NCBI GenBank assembly: GCA_024636595.1
Contig: JAGXGT010000151.1
Location: 1 to 31,680, forward strand
Direction of reading: 5' to 3'
Origin: Sphingomonadales bacterium
Lineage (GTDB): Bacteria; Pseudomonadota; Alphaproteobacteria; Sphingomonadales; Sphingomonadaceae
Length of the DNA stretch: 31,680 nucleotides
The notes beneath the pieces are model-generated. The model was not told where the DNA came from and searched no databases. It saw nothing but the letters and a program-made list of their open reading frames with translations. Positions 15,941-24,133 of the stretch are shown here, in pieces (position 1 is the stretch's first letter; each line of letters begins with the position of its first letter). Made by a program: the position numbers and the translations under genes.

Positions 15941-17305
15941 CTAGTCACGGTCGAGCATATGGTCAACGAGATTGGCGAGTTTGGCGAATTGCAATTGTTT
16001 CATGCTGCCACCCGTTTTTTCGCCGGATGCCGGTAGCAGCGCGCTGTTGAATCCGAGCTTGGACGCCTCTTTCAAACGCAGCGGTGTGCGGGCGACCGGG
16101 CGAATCTCCCCGGACAGTGCAATTTCGCCAAAAATCACCGCATCGCTGGGCATCGGACGTTCGGCATGGGCCGAAATCAGCGCTGCCGCCACCGCCAGAT
16201 CGGCGGCAGGGTCGGTCAACCGATAACCACCCGCGACGTTGAGATAGACTTCCGCCCCCGAGAAACTGAGTCCGCAGCGCGCTTCCAGCACGGCCAATAT
16301 CATCGCCAGTCTGGCGCTGTCCCAGCCGACCACCGAGCGCCGCGGGGTCGCGCCGCTGGCCAGCCGCACCGTTAGCGCCTGAATCTCGACCAACACCGGC
16401 CTTGTGCCTTCCAGCGCCGGAAACACGGTGGCACCGGTGACTTCCTCGTTGCGGTCGGTCAGGAACAGGGCGGAAGGATTGGAAACTTCGGTCAGCCCCG
16501 CCTCTTCCATCGCGAACACACCGATTTCATCGGTGCCGCCGAAGCGGTTCTTGATCGCGCGCAGGATCCGATATTGATGGCTGCGCTCGCCCTCGAAGCT
16601 CATCACTGTATCGACCATATGCTCGAGCACGCGCGGCCCGGCGATATTGCCGTCCTTGGTTACATGGCCGACGAGCATAACCATGGTGCCATGTTCCTTG
16701 GCGAATTTGATGATTTCCTGCGCCGAGGCGCGCACCTGACTGACCGTTCCCGGCGCGCCTTCAATGAGATCGCTGTGCATCGTCTGGATCGAATCGATCA
16801 CGACAAAATCCGGTGCTTCGCGGCCCAGGGTGGTCAATATATCGCGAACAGAAGTGGCGGACGCCAGCTTGACCGGCGCCTTGCCCAACCCAAGCCGCCT
16901 TGCCCGCAGCCGCACCTGATCCGCCGCTTCCTCGCCCGAAATATAGGCCACGGAAAGCCCCGCCTCCGCCAGCCGCGCAGAAACCTGCAGCAGCAAAGTC
17001 GACTTGCCGATCCCCGGATCACCGCCCATGAGCGTTGCCGACCCGGCGACCAGACCGCCGCCGACCGCGCGGTCAAATTCGGCGATTCCGGTCTTTCTGC
17101 GTTCAGGCAGCGCAATCTCGCTATCCAACCCGACCAGCCGCACCTCGCGGCCACCGCTCTGCAAATTATGCTTCGAGGCAAACACGGTTTCGCCCGCTTC
17201 TTCGACCAGCGTATTCCACTCGCCGCAATCGGCGCACTGCCCTTCCCAGCGATGCGCGATCGAACCGCAATTCTGACAGACATATTTTCTTTTCGGTTTG
17301 GCCAT
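15941..17305 (-). CDS. radA: DNA repair protein RadA (Sms)
   Basis: A 454-residue protein. The zinc finger is Cys10, 13, 24, 27 (VCQNCGS, then GQCADCGEWNT). Walker A GGDPGIGKST is at 94-103. The RadA-specific KNRFG motif is at 252-256, and a C-terminal Lon-protease-like domain follows (GAEVYLNVAGGYRL and DAVIFGEIALSGEIRPV). RadA is a hexameric helicase that drives branch migration and processing of recombination intermediates. It heads the run radA-cvpA-IscU-like-antiporter. The ATG at 17303-17305 gives the normal N-terminus MAKPKRKYVC. Confidence 0.96.
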   Translation of the reverse strand: MAKPKRKYVCQNCGSIAHRWEGQCADCGEWNTLVEEAGETVFASKHNLQSGGREVRLVGLDSEIALPERRKTGIAEFDRAVGGGLVAGSATLMGGDPGIGKSTLLLQVSARLAEAGLSVAYISGEEAADQVRLRARRLGLGKAPVKLASATSVRDILTTLGREAPDFVVIDSIQTMHSDLIEGAPGTVSQVRASAQEIIKFAKEHGTMVMLVGHVTKDGNIAGPRVLEHMVDTVMSFEGERSHQYRILRAIKNRFGGTDEIGVFAMEEAGLTEVSNPSALFLTDRNEEVTGATVFPALEGTRPVLVEIQALTVRLASGATPRRSVVGWDSARLAMILAVLEARCGLSFSGAEVYLNVAGGYRLTDPAADLAVAAALISAHAERPMPSDAVIFGEIALSGEIRPVARTPLRLKEASKLGFNSALLPASGEKTGGSMKQLQFAKLANLVDHMLDRD

Positions 17306-17366
17306 GCGGCATTATCTATCAGAACAAATGTAGAACACCAGAGATTTTACCTCAAAAATTAATACA

Positions 17367-17384
17367 GGGTCACACGGGTCACAC
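17367..17384. repeat. tandem 9-bp repeat upstream of radA
   Basis: Two perfect head-to-tail copies of GGGTCACAC (17367-17375 and 17376-17384), followed by CCCC, lie 62-79 bases upstream of the radA start. The spacing would place them in or just above the radA promoter. It may be a regulator site or a piece of a dispersed intergenic repeat. No function can be given from sequence. The rest of the gap 17306-17574 shows only a short palindrome near 17550 (CCAGCG-C-CGCTGG). Confidence 0.6.
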
Positions 17385-17574
17385 CCCCTAAGAGAGAAAA
17401 CGAAATTAGGTTGAGATGGCCCGCGACCGGACGACCAAACTCGCGTTTTTGCGTATATGATTCTGGTGCGGGTGGCTCATGGATATGGTTTAGCAGAGTC
17501 GCCCTGATGTAGGAAAGCGCGTTTTCAGACGGCCGGTCGGCCCAGCGCCGCTGGAGGTAGCCGCCAACTCGTGG

Positions 17575-18336
17575 TCAGCGAGCCGAATTGCTAACCCCCG
17601 GTCTTTGCGGCAAAATCCAGATCAGGCCGATGATGGCCAAAGCCAGAACGAGGGAAGCCCCCGTGCGGCTAAGTTCCAGGCCCCCTTGCGCCATCGGCTT
17701 GTCGAGAAAGTCACCGACGACGGCACCCAAAGGCCGGGTCAATATGAAGGCCATCCAGAACAGGTAGACATGGCTTATATTGGTACGATAATAAGCGAGC
17801 GCGATCAGTGCCAGCGCTAAGCTGAAGATGACCGCCGCGCCGAGATAGCCCAGCGATCCATCCGCAACCCAGTCACCCAAGGCCGTGCCGAGTGTTTGCG
17901 AGAATGTGATGGTCAGCCAATAATAGATTTCAGCGCGGGGTTCATGCACCGAAGCGACCGAAATCGTTCCCATGGCACGATACCAGATGAACAGGGACAT
18001 GAGCACCTGGGCCAGCAGTAGCAATGATCCGCCCGGATAGCCTATGGCCAGCGATCGCGTGGCATAATCGGCCATGGTGGTGCCTGCGGTGGTGGAAGCG
18101 ATAATGGTCGCCCAGTAGAGCGCAGGACGAAACTGCCGCGCCCGGATTTGCCACAGCACCAGAAATATCAACAAGGTCGCGAAAATGGCGGTGCCGGCAA
18201 GATAGCCGAGATTGGCGGACATGCTGACCATGTCGCCTGCCGTCTCGCCAAATGTGGTTGCCAGTATCTTGATGATCCAGAAACCCAGCGTGATAGCCGG
18301 AACTTTGCTGAGACCGCTGGCTTGTGATGTCGTCAT
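17575..18336 (-). CDS. COG4705 membrane-anchored protein (DUF347 repeats)
   Basis: From ATG 18336 (Shine-Dalgarno GAGGAAAT just upstream) the protein has 253 residues and about eight hydrophobic segments. It shows the internal repeats of the COG4705/DUF347 family: VPAITLGFWIIKILATTFGETAGD near the start, IYYWLTITFSQTLGTALGDWVAD in the middle, and FWMAFILTRPLGAVVGDFL near the end. Each repeat has a T..GxxxGD-like core. The family has no firm function; in some bacteria it is linked to metal handling. The gene is divergent from a membrane-anchored LuxR-type regulator. A longer start at 18381 is open but has no ribosome site. The frame stays open for about 71 codons beyond the TGA. Confidence 0.85.
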   Translation of the reverse strand: MTTSQASGLSKVPAITLGFWIIKILATTFGETAGDMVSMSANLGYLAGTAIFATLLIFLVLWQIRARQFRPALYWATIIASTTAGTTMADYATRSLAIGYPGGSLLLLAQVLMSLFIWYRAMGTISVASVHEPRAEIYYWLTITFSQTLGTALGDWVADGSLGYLGAAVIFSLALALIALAYYRTNISHVYLFWMAFILTRPLGAVVGDFLDKPMAQGGLELSRTGASLVLALAIIGLIWILPQRPGVSNSAR

Positions 18337-18356
18337 TTGAGATTTCCTCGCTCCAT

Positions 18357-18385
18357 GTGGATGGCCGGGTGCGGACCACATCCAC
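18357..18385. promoter_or_regulatory. inverted repeat between COG4705 gene and LuxR-type regulator
   Basis: GTGGATG (18357-18363) and CATCCAC (18379-18385) are perfect 7-base inverted arms around a 15-base spacer, in the 120-base gap between two divergent genes. The position, just upstream of the COG4705 ribosome site, suits an operator for the neighbouring regulator or a leader hairpin. This is inference from symmetry and position only. Confidence 0.35.
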
Positions 18386-18456
18386 GGAAGCTAGTGTGCA
18401 CGGCAGGTTTTCCCTATAAGCAGGCGCTTAAATGACGGTTGCTAAGCGAAAGTGCT

Positions 18457-18972
18457 ATGAAACTTATGGCTATACCATATGGAAATACGGACCCTGTCAG
18501 GCCCAATCGGGAGTTGATCGCGGCCTTTGCCATTGTGGCGCTGCAAGCCGTTGCGGCGATTTTCTTTCTGGTCGACAGCATTGACGAAATCATCCTGCAG
18601 CTCGGGACTGGTATTGATGTCCCGGTCGTCCTGGAATGCCTCGTCGCAATCGCCCTGATCGCGGGTGTTGTCATGGGGGCAAGGCATACGCGCAAATTGA
18701 TGGCTGAGGCACGCCGCCGGGAAGGTGCCCTGGCCATAGCCCGGGGTGCATTGGCCGAGATATTGAAATCGCGCTTTGCCGAATGGCAATTGTCGGCTGG
18801 CGAATCCGAGGTGGCGCTGTTTGCCATCAAGGGCTGCTCGGTTAGCGAGATTGCTATTTTGCGAAATACCGCCGCCGGGACGGTTCGATCGCAGCTGAGC
18901 CATATCTATACCAAGGCAGGCGTGACCAGCCAGTCGATGCTGACCTCGATATTCCTGGACGAGCTGCTCTGA
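18457..18972 (+). CDS. membrane-anchored LuxR-type HTH regulator
   Basis: A 171-residue protein from ATG 18457. There are two predicted membrane helices (LIAAFAIVALQAVAAIFFLV near residues 21-41 and VVLECLVAIALIAGVVMGA near 58-76), then a short coiled linker. The C-terminal GerE-type helix-turn-helix is LSAGESEVALFAIKGCSVSE followed by the recognition helix region NTAAGTVRSQLSHIYTKAG. Putting a LuxR DNA-binding domain on two membrane helices is a small one-component design that could sense the membrane or a neighbouring membrane protein. The divergent COG4705 membrane-protein gene is the obvious target or partner. A TTG at 18439 is an alternative start. Confidence 0.82.
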   Translation: MKLMAIPYGNTDPVRPNRELIAAFAIVALQAVAAIFFLVDSIDEIILQLGTGIDVPVVLECLVAIALIAGVVMGARHTRKLMAEARRREGALAIARGALAEILKSRFAEWQLSAGESEVALFAIKGCSVSEIAILRNTAAGTVRSQLSHIYTKAGVTSQSMLTSIFLDELL

Positions 18973-19041
18973 AGTTGATCGGTAATGTCCTTTGGCTCAT
19001 TCGCTCTTGCACCCTTTCCGCCATCCTGTAGTTAAATACAT

Positions 19042-21393
19042 ATGCGGCAGAAAGAACTCAGATTGGCCCTGATCTGCTATGGCGGCGTTAGTCTCGCCAT
19101 CTATATGCACGGTATCACCAAGGAAATCTGGAAACTGGCGCAGGCGAGCCGGGATTTTCATGATGGCACGCGCATCGATCAGTGCAGCCGCGGTATTTAT
19201 TATGACATATTGGAATGGCTTGAACGGGAAACCGGCACGAGACTGCGGGTGCTGCCCGACATCATCGCCGGGGCCAGCGCCGGTGGGATCAACGGGATAT
19301 TTCTGGCGCAGGCCATTCTATCCGGTCAGTCGCTGGATCCGCTGACCGATTTGTGGCTCGACACCGCCGATGTCGACAAGCTGCTCGATCCCGACGCGCG
19401 GCCGCTCTCGCGTTTCTCCAAATTCTGGGCCGAACCGATTGCCTGGATGGCGCTGGGCCGCAAGGGTGGCGCAGTGGAGCAGACGGTCTCGAAGGAAGCG
19501 CGCGAAGAGGTCAAGATGAAGCTCTCGCGTTTTGTCCGGGCGCGCTGGTTCGCGCCGCCGTTTGGCGGCAAGGTGTTCAGCGGCCTGATCTGGGATGCGC
19601 TGGCAGCGGTTCGGGCGACCGAACGGGGACCCCGCCTTTTGCCGCCGGGACAGCCGCTCGATCTGTTTGTGACGGTGACCGATTTTGTCGGCCACCCCGA
19701 AAAACTGCAATTGCACAGCCCGGCGGAAGCGCTTGAGATGGAACATCGCATTACCATCGGCTTTACGACGCGGGGCAAGCGGGACGATGCGATTGCCGAT
19801 CCGGCGGCGCTGACCTTTGCCGGGCGTGCGACCGCCAGTTTTCCGGGCGCCTTCCCGCCGTTTACGGTGCGGGAACTGGACGAGCTACTCGCGGACAGGG
19901 AATATGTCTGGGAGGGGCGTTCGGCCTTTCTGAAGCGCGTGCTGCCCAATCAGTTTCGCGCCGGGACGGCGGAGGATACGGTGCTGATCGATGGCTCGGT
20001 GCTCGCCAATGCGCCCTTTGCCCAGGCGATCGAAGCGCTGAAGAACCGGCCGGCGAAACGGCAAGTGGATCGGCGCTTTGTCTATATTGATCCGCGCCCC
20101 GATCTCGACGTGGCGAAAAGCGACAAGGCGATGCGCCGCCTGCAAGCCGCGCAGGAAGCCGAAGACGAGTCGCTGCCCGGTTTCTTCTCGACGATTTTCG
20201 GGGCAATCTCCAATATCCCGCGCGAGCAGCCGATCCGCGACAGTCTCAATGCCATTGCCGGGCGGTCCAACCGGATCATCCAGATGCGGCTGATCACCGA
20301 GAATTTGCGCGGTGAAGTGGAACAGCATGTCGAAGGCCTTTTTGGACGCACCTTCTTTCTCGACCGGCCGACCGCCGCGCGCGTGGCAGCATGGCGGCGC
20401 AAGTCGCGGGACAAGGCCGCCAAGCTGGCGGGATTTTCGTATAGCGCATATGGTCATCTCCGGCTGGCGACGGTGATCGAGGATATTGCCAATACGGTCC
20501 GGCGCACCAAAGCCGATCCCAATGCCCATAATCACCCCGGTTTGCGCGATGCCCTTTGGGCCGAGATCCGCAGGCTTGGCGTTGACAATATCGGGCTGAA
20601 AAGCGGCGGTCCGACCAAGCTGGCCGCTGAATTTTTCCGACAGCATGATCTCGGTTTCAGGGTGCGCCGGCTGCGTCTTCTCGCCCGGCAACTGGCCGAA
20701 GACCTCGATCGCGCCGACCCCGCTGATTACGAAGTCATGGAGGCGATGCACGACGTTATCTATGACTGCCTTTCGCTTTATATTGAGCGCGAGACGATCG
20801 ACTATCTCGGCGATGATTTCGTCAGCTTTGCCGAACTCGCCGAAGAACGCCCCGGACCGATGCTCGAGGCGCTGGCCAAGGCCCGCGATCTGACCGCAGC
20901 CGACGCGATTGTCGATGCCAAGCTGGCGACCGCGCTGGCGATGATACCGAAGGCGGAGAAGCGCTCAATGCTGCTCGCCTTCCTCGGTTTCCCGTTCTAC
21001 GACATTGCCACATTGCCGCTGCTGCAAGGCGAAGGGCTGGACGAGTTTGACCCGATCAAGGTTGACCGCATCTCGCCCGAAGACGCCAAGGCGATCCGCA
21101 AAGGCGGCGTTGCGGCGACGCTAAAGGGCATCGAATTCAACAATTTCGGCGCCTTTTTCAGCCGAACCTACCGCGAGAATGACTATCTCTGGGGCCGCTT
21201 GCATGGCGCGGAACGGATGATCGATATCATCTTCTCCACCCTGCCCGAGTCCAAGCGACCCGATGGCGAAACGGTGCTGGGGTTCAAGAAAACCATCTTC
21301 CGGAAAATCGTCGACGAAGAGGAGCCGCGGCTGACCAAGGTCGGGCCGCTGATCGCCTCTCTCCGCGAAGAAATCGAGAATGCTACGCTCTAG
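19042..21393 (+). CDS. patatin-like phospholipase family protein, long (DUF3376-type)
   Basis: A 783-residue protein. The patatin domain fills the first 330 or so residues: oxyanion-type CYGGVSLAIYMHG (12-24), nucleophile Ser79 in GASAGG, and Asp317 of the catalytic dyad in LIDGSVLANAPF. The remaining 450 residues are the helical extension found in long bacterial patatin-like proteins. It is probably a lipid acyl hydrolase; substrate and location are unknown, and no signal peptide is visible. Only five bases lie between a TTAAAT-like box and the ATG and no Shine-Dalgarno sequence is seen, so the mRNA may be leaderless. Its TAG abuts the stop of the convergent metallo-hydrolase gene with no gap. 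Confidence 0.9.
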   Translation: MRQKELRLALICYGGVSLAIYMHGITKEIWKLAQASRDFHDGTRIDQCSRGIYYDILEWLERETGTRLRVLPDIIAGASAGGINGIFLAQAILSGQSLDPLTDLWLDTADVDKLLDPDARPLSRFSKFWAEPIAWMALGRKGGAVEQTVSKEAREEVKMKLSRFVRARWFAPPFGGKVFSGLIWDALAAVRATERGPRLLPPGQPLDLFVTVTDFVGHPEKLQLHSPAEALEMEHRITIGFTTRGKRDDAIADPAALTFAGRATASFPGAFPPFTVRELDELLADREYVWEGRSAFLKRVLPNQFRAGTAEDTVLIDGSVLANAPFAQAIEALKNRPAKRQVDRRFVYIDPRPDLDVAKSDKAMRRLQAAQEAEDESLPGFFSTIFGAISNIPREQPIRDSLNAIAGRSNRIIQMRLITENLRGEVEQHVEGLFGRTFFLDRPTAARVAAWRRKSRDKAAKLAGFSYSAYGHLRLATVIEDIANTVRRTKADPNAHNHPGLRDALWAEIRRLGVDNIGLKSGGPTKLAAEFFRQHDLGFRVRRLRLLARQLAEDLDRADPADYEVMEAMHDVIYDCLSLYIERETIDYLGDDFVSFAELAEERPGPMLEALAKARDLTAADAIVDAKLATALAMIPKAEKRSMLLAFLGFPFYDIATLPLLQGEGLDEFDPIKVDRISPEDAKAIRKGGVAATLKGIEFNNFGAFFSRTYRENDYLWGRLHGAERMIDIIFSTLPESKRPDGETVLGFKKTIFRKIVDEEEPRLTKVGPLIASLREEIENATL

Positions 21394-22329
21394 CTAGTGC
21401 GCATGGTCCTCGGCATGATCCGGTTTTTGCAGGCTCTTGTAAACCGCCTCGACAAACGCATCGCCCTTGATGAAGGCATCCGGGTTGACGTCCCATTGTG
21501 CAGCCGGTTTCATCGCCTGCACTTGCTGCAATGACTTGCCCTCACCCTGGGCTTTTTCGACCGCAGCGATGACCGTTTTCATCATGTCACGATAGGCGAT
21601 CAGGTCTGCCTTGTTCGCCATCGGTCCATGGCCGGGAATGATCTTTGTGTCGTCATCGACCATCGCCAGCACCTTGTCCGCCGCTGCCAGTATGCCGCGC
21701 GCATTGCCGCCGCTGCTCAGGTCGATAAACGGCAGCGTGACCTGGTTGAAAAACAGATCACCCATGTGCACCACGTTGGCATTCTTCCAGAAGACGATGC
21801 TGTCGCCGTCGGTATGGGCATGTTTCATATGCTGTACGCGGATCTCGTCGCCGTTCAGGTGAAGCTTGATCCCGTCATGATAGGTAATCACAGGCAAGGC
21901 TTCCGGAGCAGCCGGTGGGACCGTGTCATTGCCCTTGATCAGGCGATCGCGGACATGGTCCTGGGCCATGATCAGCACGCCGGTCTGGCCGAGATTCTCG
22001 TTACCGCCGGTATGGTCATAGTGCCAGTGGGTGTTGATCAGATATTTCACCGGGCTGGCGCCGAGATCTTTCACTGCGGCCTGGATCCTGGCGGTCAGCG
22101 GCGCGAATTGGTCGTCGATCAGGACGGTGCCATCCGGGCCATAAGAGACGCCGATATTCCCGCCGGCGCCGAACAATACGGCAATCCCATCGGCCAATGG
22201 CTCGGCCTTGATCTCGACCTTGGCGAACCGGTCAGCTTCCTGGGCGTTGCTTTCGCTGCAGGCGGAGAGAACCAAGGGGGATGCTGCTAGCAGAAGGGCT
22301 GCGAAGGGTCGGGATATAGATTTTGGCAT
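21394..22329 (-). CDS. MBL-fold metallo-hydrolase, lipoprotein
   Basis: A 311-residue protein. The lipoprotein signal peptide ends at LSAC (Cys24). The metallo-beta-lactamase fold has the zinc motif HWHYDH (101-106) in INTHWHYDHTGG, then HTDGDSIVFW, HMGDLFF and PGHGP. It resembles the periplasmic SoxH/quinoprotein-relay MBL group rather than antibiotic beta-lactamases, so its substrate is open. The C-terminus is histidine-rich (DHAEDHAH), possibly metal-buffering. The Shine-Dalgarno AGGAG lies about 10 bases before the ATG. It converges with the patatin gene, the two stop codons touching (TAG then CTA). Confidence 0.88.
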   Translation of the reverse strand: MPKSISRPFAALLLAASPLVLSACSESNAQEADRFAKVEIKAEPLADGIAVLFGAGGNIGVSYGPDGTVLIDDQFAPLTARIQAAVKDLGASPVKYLINTHWHYDHTGGNENLGQTGVLIMAQDHVRDRLIKGNDTVPPAAPEALPVITYHDGIKLHLNGDEIRVQHMKHAHTDGDSIVFWKNANVVHMGDLFFNQVTLPFIDLSSGGNARGILAAADKVLAMVDDDTKIIPGHGPMANKADLIAYRDMMKTVIAAVEKAQGEGKSLQQVQAMKPAAQWDVNPDAFIKGDAFVEAVYKSLQKPDHAEDHAH

Positions 22330-22407
22330 GTGGGTGGTCTCCTGTTTTTTCTCGTCAGGCCGGTGTTTATAGTCGGCTATCGGTTATGCCTGCTCGGTTG
22401 GTTTTGG

Positions 22408-22425
22408 CCCCAGCCTTCGCTGGGG
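22408..22425. repeat. hairpin CCCCAGC-CTTC-GCTGGGG
   Basis: A perfect 7-bp GC-rich stem with a CTTC loop in the 139-base gap downstream of the DUF6445 gene and upstream of the MBL gene. No U-tract follows on either strand, so it is not a classical terminator. Hairpins of this GAAGG/CCTTC type with C- and G-rich arms are common dispersed elements in sphingomonad intergenic DNA, from general knowledge. It could protect the 3' end of the DUF6445 mRNA. Confidence 0.5.
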
Positions 22426-22468
22426 TGAAGGATTATCATCGCGGCTTAGCATCGAACACCGAGCGCCG

Positions 22469-23074
22469 CTATCCCTTGGCAAAAAACATCAGGTTGACCA
22501 GCCGGCCATCCTGCGCGCTCTTGCCAAAGGCCTCGCCGCTATTGTGAAACATCCATGGGCTGAACAAGATCAGCCGGTTGAAGCGCATAGGCACGGTCAT
22601 CACCTTGGTCCATTGCGCGGGATGGTTGGTGTCCTTGTTCACCACGTCCTCGATCAGCGCGTTGATGTCATTATAGCCTGTTTGCTGGATCGACAGGAGA
22701 TCGGTGGGCACGCGCTCCAGCCCGGTGCGCTTGTGGCGGAAAAAATCAGTCCCGCCCTTGCAATGTTCGGGCAGCGAGAGATAGAGAATGCCGGAATAGA
22801 AGGCGGGATCGATATGCACGCCGCTGCGGCCCTTGTCGCCTTTCAGGGTGATCCGGCAATGCAAATGGCTGGTATTGGGCGCGGCCTTGACCGGAGCATT
22901 GATTATCCCCGCGATGCGTTCGTTGAGTCCCTGAATTTCCAGCGGCTTGGTCGAGATATGGCCCGGATAATTGCCATGCTTGTTGCCGGGATCATAGTTG
23001 AGCGCCAATGCGGCGTTGCGAGCGGCCAGCGGGTCGGCGATAAAATCGTCGAGAATGAGCAGCGACGGCAGCAT
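22469..23074 (-). CDS. DUF6445 family protein, 2OG-Fe(II) oxygenase-like
   Basis: A 201-residue protein starting at ATG 23072-23074, where TAATG overlaps the stop of the preceding small ORF. I recognise it as DUF6445. It contains the spacing of a 2-oxoglutarate/Fe(II) dioxygenase facial triad: His87-x-Asp89 (SGVHIDPAFYSGILYLS), distal His177 (SPWMFHNSGEAFG), and Arg191 14 residues later (RLVNLMFF), which would bind 2-oxoglutarate. A Fe(II)-dependent oxygenase is therefore likely by fold, but no substrate is known. In related bacteria such genes occur with tryptophan-halogenase and TonB-receptor clusters. Here a MarR-type regulator gene lies upstream on the same strand. Confidence 0.75.
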   Translation of the reverse strand: MLPSLLILDDFIADPLAARNAALALNYDPGNKHGNYPGHISTKPLEIQGLNERIAGIINAPVKAAPNTSHLHCRITLKGDKGRSGVHIDPAFYSGILYLSLPEHCKGGTDFFRHKRTGLERVPTDLLSIQQTGYNDINALIEDVVNKDTNHPAQWTKVMTVPMRFNRLILFSPWMFHNSGEAFGKSAQDGRLVNLMFFAKG

Positions 23075-23253
23075 TAGCAACCTGCCGGGGCGGATTTTGA
23101 AAGGCTGTTCATTTCAGCAACCCGTTTGCTGATAAACTTTACAAACTTTACAGGGTTAAAGAATGAATCCGAAGGCTCGGCTTGTCTACGCAAATCGACC
23201 TTCAACCCACTGGCAAGGCGAGAAAAAGAGCGAAGAGAAACTGTGTCAGCCAT
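23074..23253 (-). CDS. small hypothetical protein (59 aa), coupled to DUF6445 gene
   Basis: A 59-residue ORF from ATG 23251-23253 (an AAGG lies about 10 bases upstream) to TAA 23074-23076. It is basic, starting MADTVSLRSFSRLASGL, with a middle segment FFNPVKFVKFISKRVAEMN that could form an amphipathic helix. It has no membrane segment and no recognised domain. Its stop overlaps the ATG of the DUF6445 gene (TAATG), which argues that it is translated, possibly to couple expression. It could instead be a remnant of a longer gene. Confidence is limited by the short length. Confidence 0.5.
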   Translation of the reverse strand: MADTVSLRSFSRLASGLKVDLRRQAEPSDSFFNPVKFVKFISKRVAEMNSLSKSAPAGC

Positions 23254-23352
23254 TTTCAAACCTTATCACGAACTTCGGCCTGTAGGACATCATTTTATTG
23301 TCAAAGCCCGGTGCCTTCATGCGCTTTCATCCGTAGTGCAGCGATTTAGAGG

Positions 23353-23886
23353 CTAATCTTTTTGCCCGGCAAAACCGCCTTCAACAATCGCGCCGACCCT
23401 GCTCATGAATTCCATGCCATTGGCTATCTCTTCATCCGTCAGCTTGTTCGAGATTAGCTCGATGAAGGCCTCTGTCCTTTCCATCATCTGATTCACGGTC
23501 GATTGCCCCTTTTTTGTCAGCCGAATTATTTTTTCGCGGGCCGATGCTTTGCTTTCCTTGATGGAAATAAGATTCAGATCCTTGTCCGCCATCGCGCGCA
23601 GCACTTTGGAAATCGCCGGACTGCCGAGCTCATACCATTCGCCAATCAGCCGTTCGATGGTCTTCCGGTGAATCGTATGACCATCCTCGCCCTTGGAATG
23701 GATGATCCACAAGATCACCGTCTGGTGCCTGGTCAGATTGGGACCGCTCAGATGTTTTTCGACCGCCATGCCGACCGAATAGTGAAAGGGATAGAATAGC
23801 TTGAGGAAGTTTTGCGGCGCGGTTTCCCGTTTTATCGGATAATCTATGCCGAAATCAGATTGCTGCGTCACTCGAAACTCCATCAT
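23353..23886 (-). CDS. MarR-type winged-helix transcriptional regulator
   Basis: A 177-residue protein with a MarR architecture: N-terminal dimerisation helices (FLKLFYPFHYSVGMAVEKHL), a winged-helix core (LTRHQTVILWIIHSKG, then recognition region ELGSPAISKVLRAMADKDL), the wing KASAREKIIRLTKKG, and C-terminal helices. Members usually repress divergent or adjacent genes and are released by small hydrophobic ligands. It is divergent from the P450 operon, with 301 bases between, and on the same strand as the small ORF and DUF6445 gene downstream. It is the natural candidate to bind the dyad at 24131-24163. The start has two tandem ATGs (23884 and 23881). Confidence 0.85.
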   Translation of the reverse strand: MMEFRVTQQSDFGIDYPIKRETAPQNFLKLFYPFHYSVGMAVEKHLSGPNLTRHQTVILWIIHSKGEDGHTIHRKTIERLIGEWYELGSPAISKVLRAMADKDLNLISIKESKASAREKIIRLTKKGQSTVNQMMERTEAFIELISNKLTDEEIANGMEFMSRVGAIVEGGFAGQKD

Positions 23887-24103
23887 TGGGCTTTTCGCCC
23901 GGCATCATCGTCCATTACCGACCTGCTAGATGAACGAATATCCAGTGAAAGTCTAATCTTCTCGGTTTAAAATTCTACCCTTCTTGGCATTAGATTTAAA
24001 ATTGCTTCCTTTGGAGGACGAGGTTGATGGCCATCGATTGTTCAGTTTTTTTATTTATAATCAATGTGTTAAACGTCGATCGCCCAGGGTCGATTCAGAT
24101 CAG

Positions 24104-24133
24104 TTGACAAATATATTCTTCGCTCCTTATTAT
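24104..24133 (+). promoter_or_regulatory. sigma70-type promoter of the P450 operon
   Basis: A consensus -35 TTGACA (24104-24109) and -10 TATTAT (24128-24133) are separated by 18 bases. The expected start of transcription is near 24140, which leaves a leader of about 48 bases before the P450 ATG. It is the best-matching promoter in the window and lies in AT-rich DNA. The rest of the 301-base gap 23887-24187 shows AT-rich sequence and no convincing gene. Confidence 0.75.
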
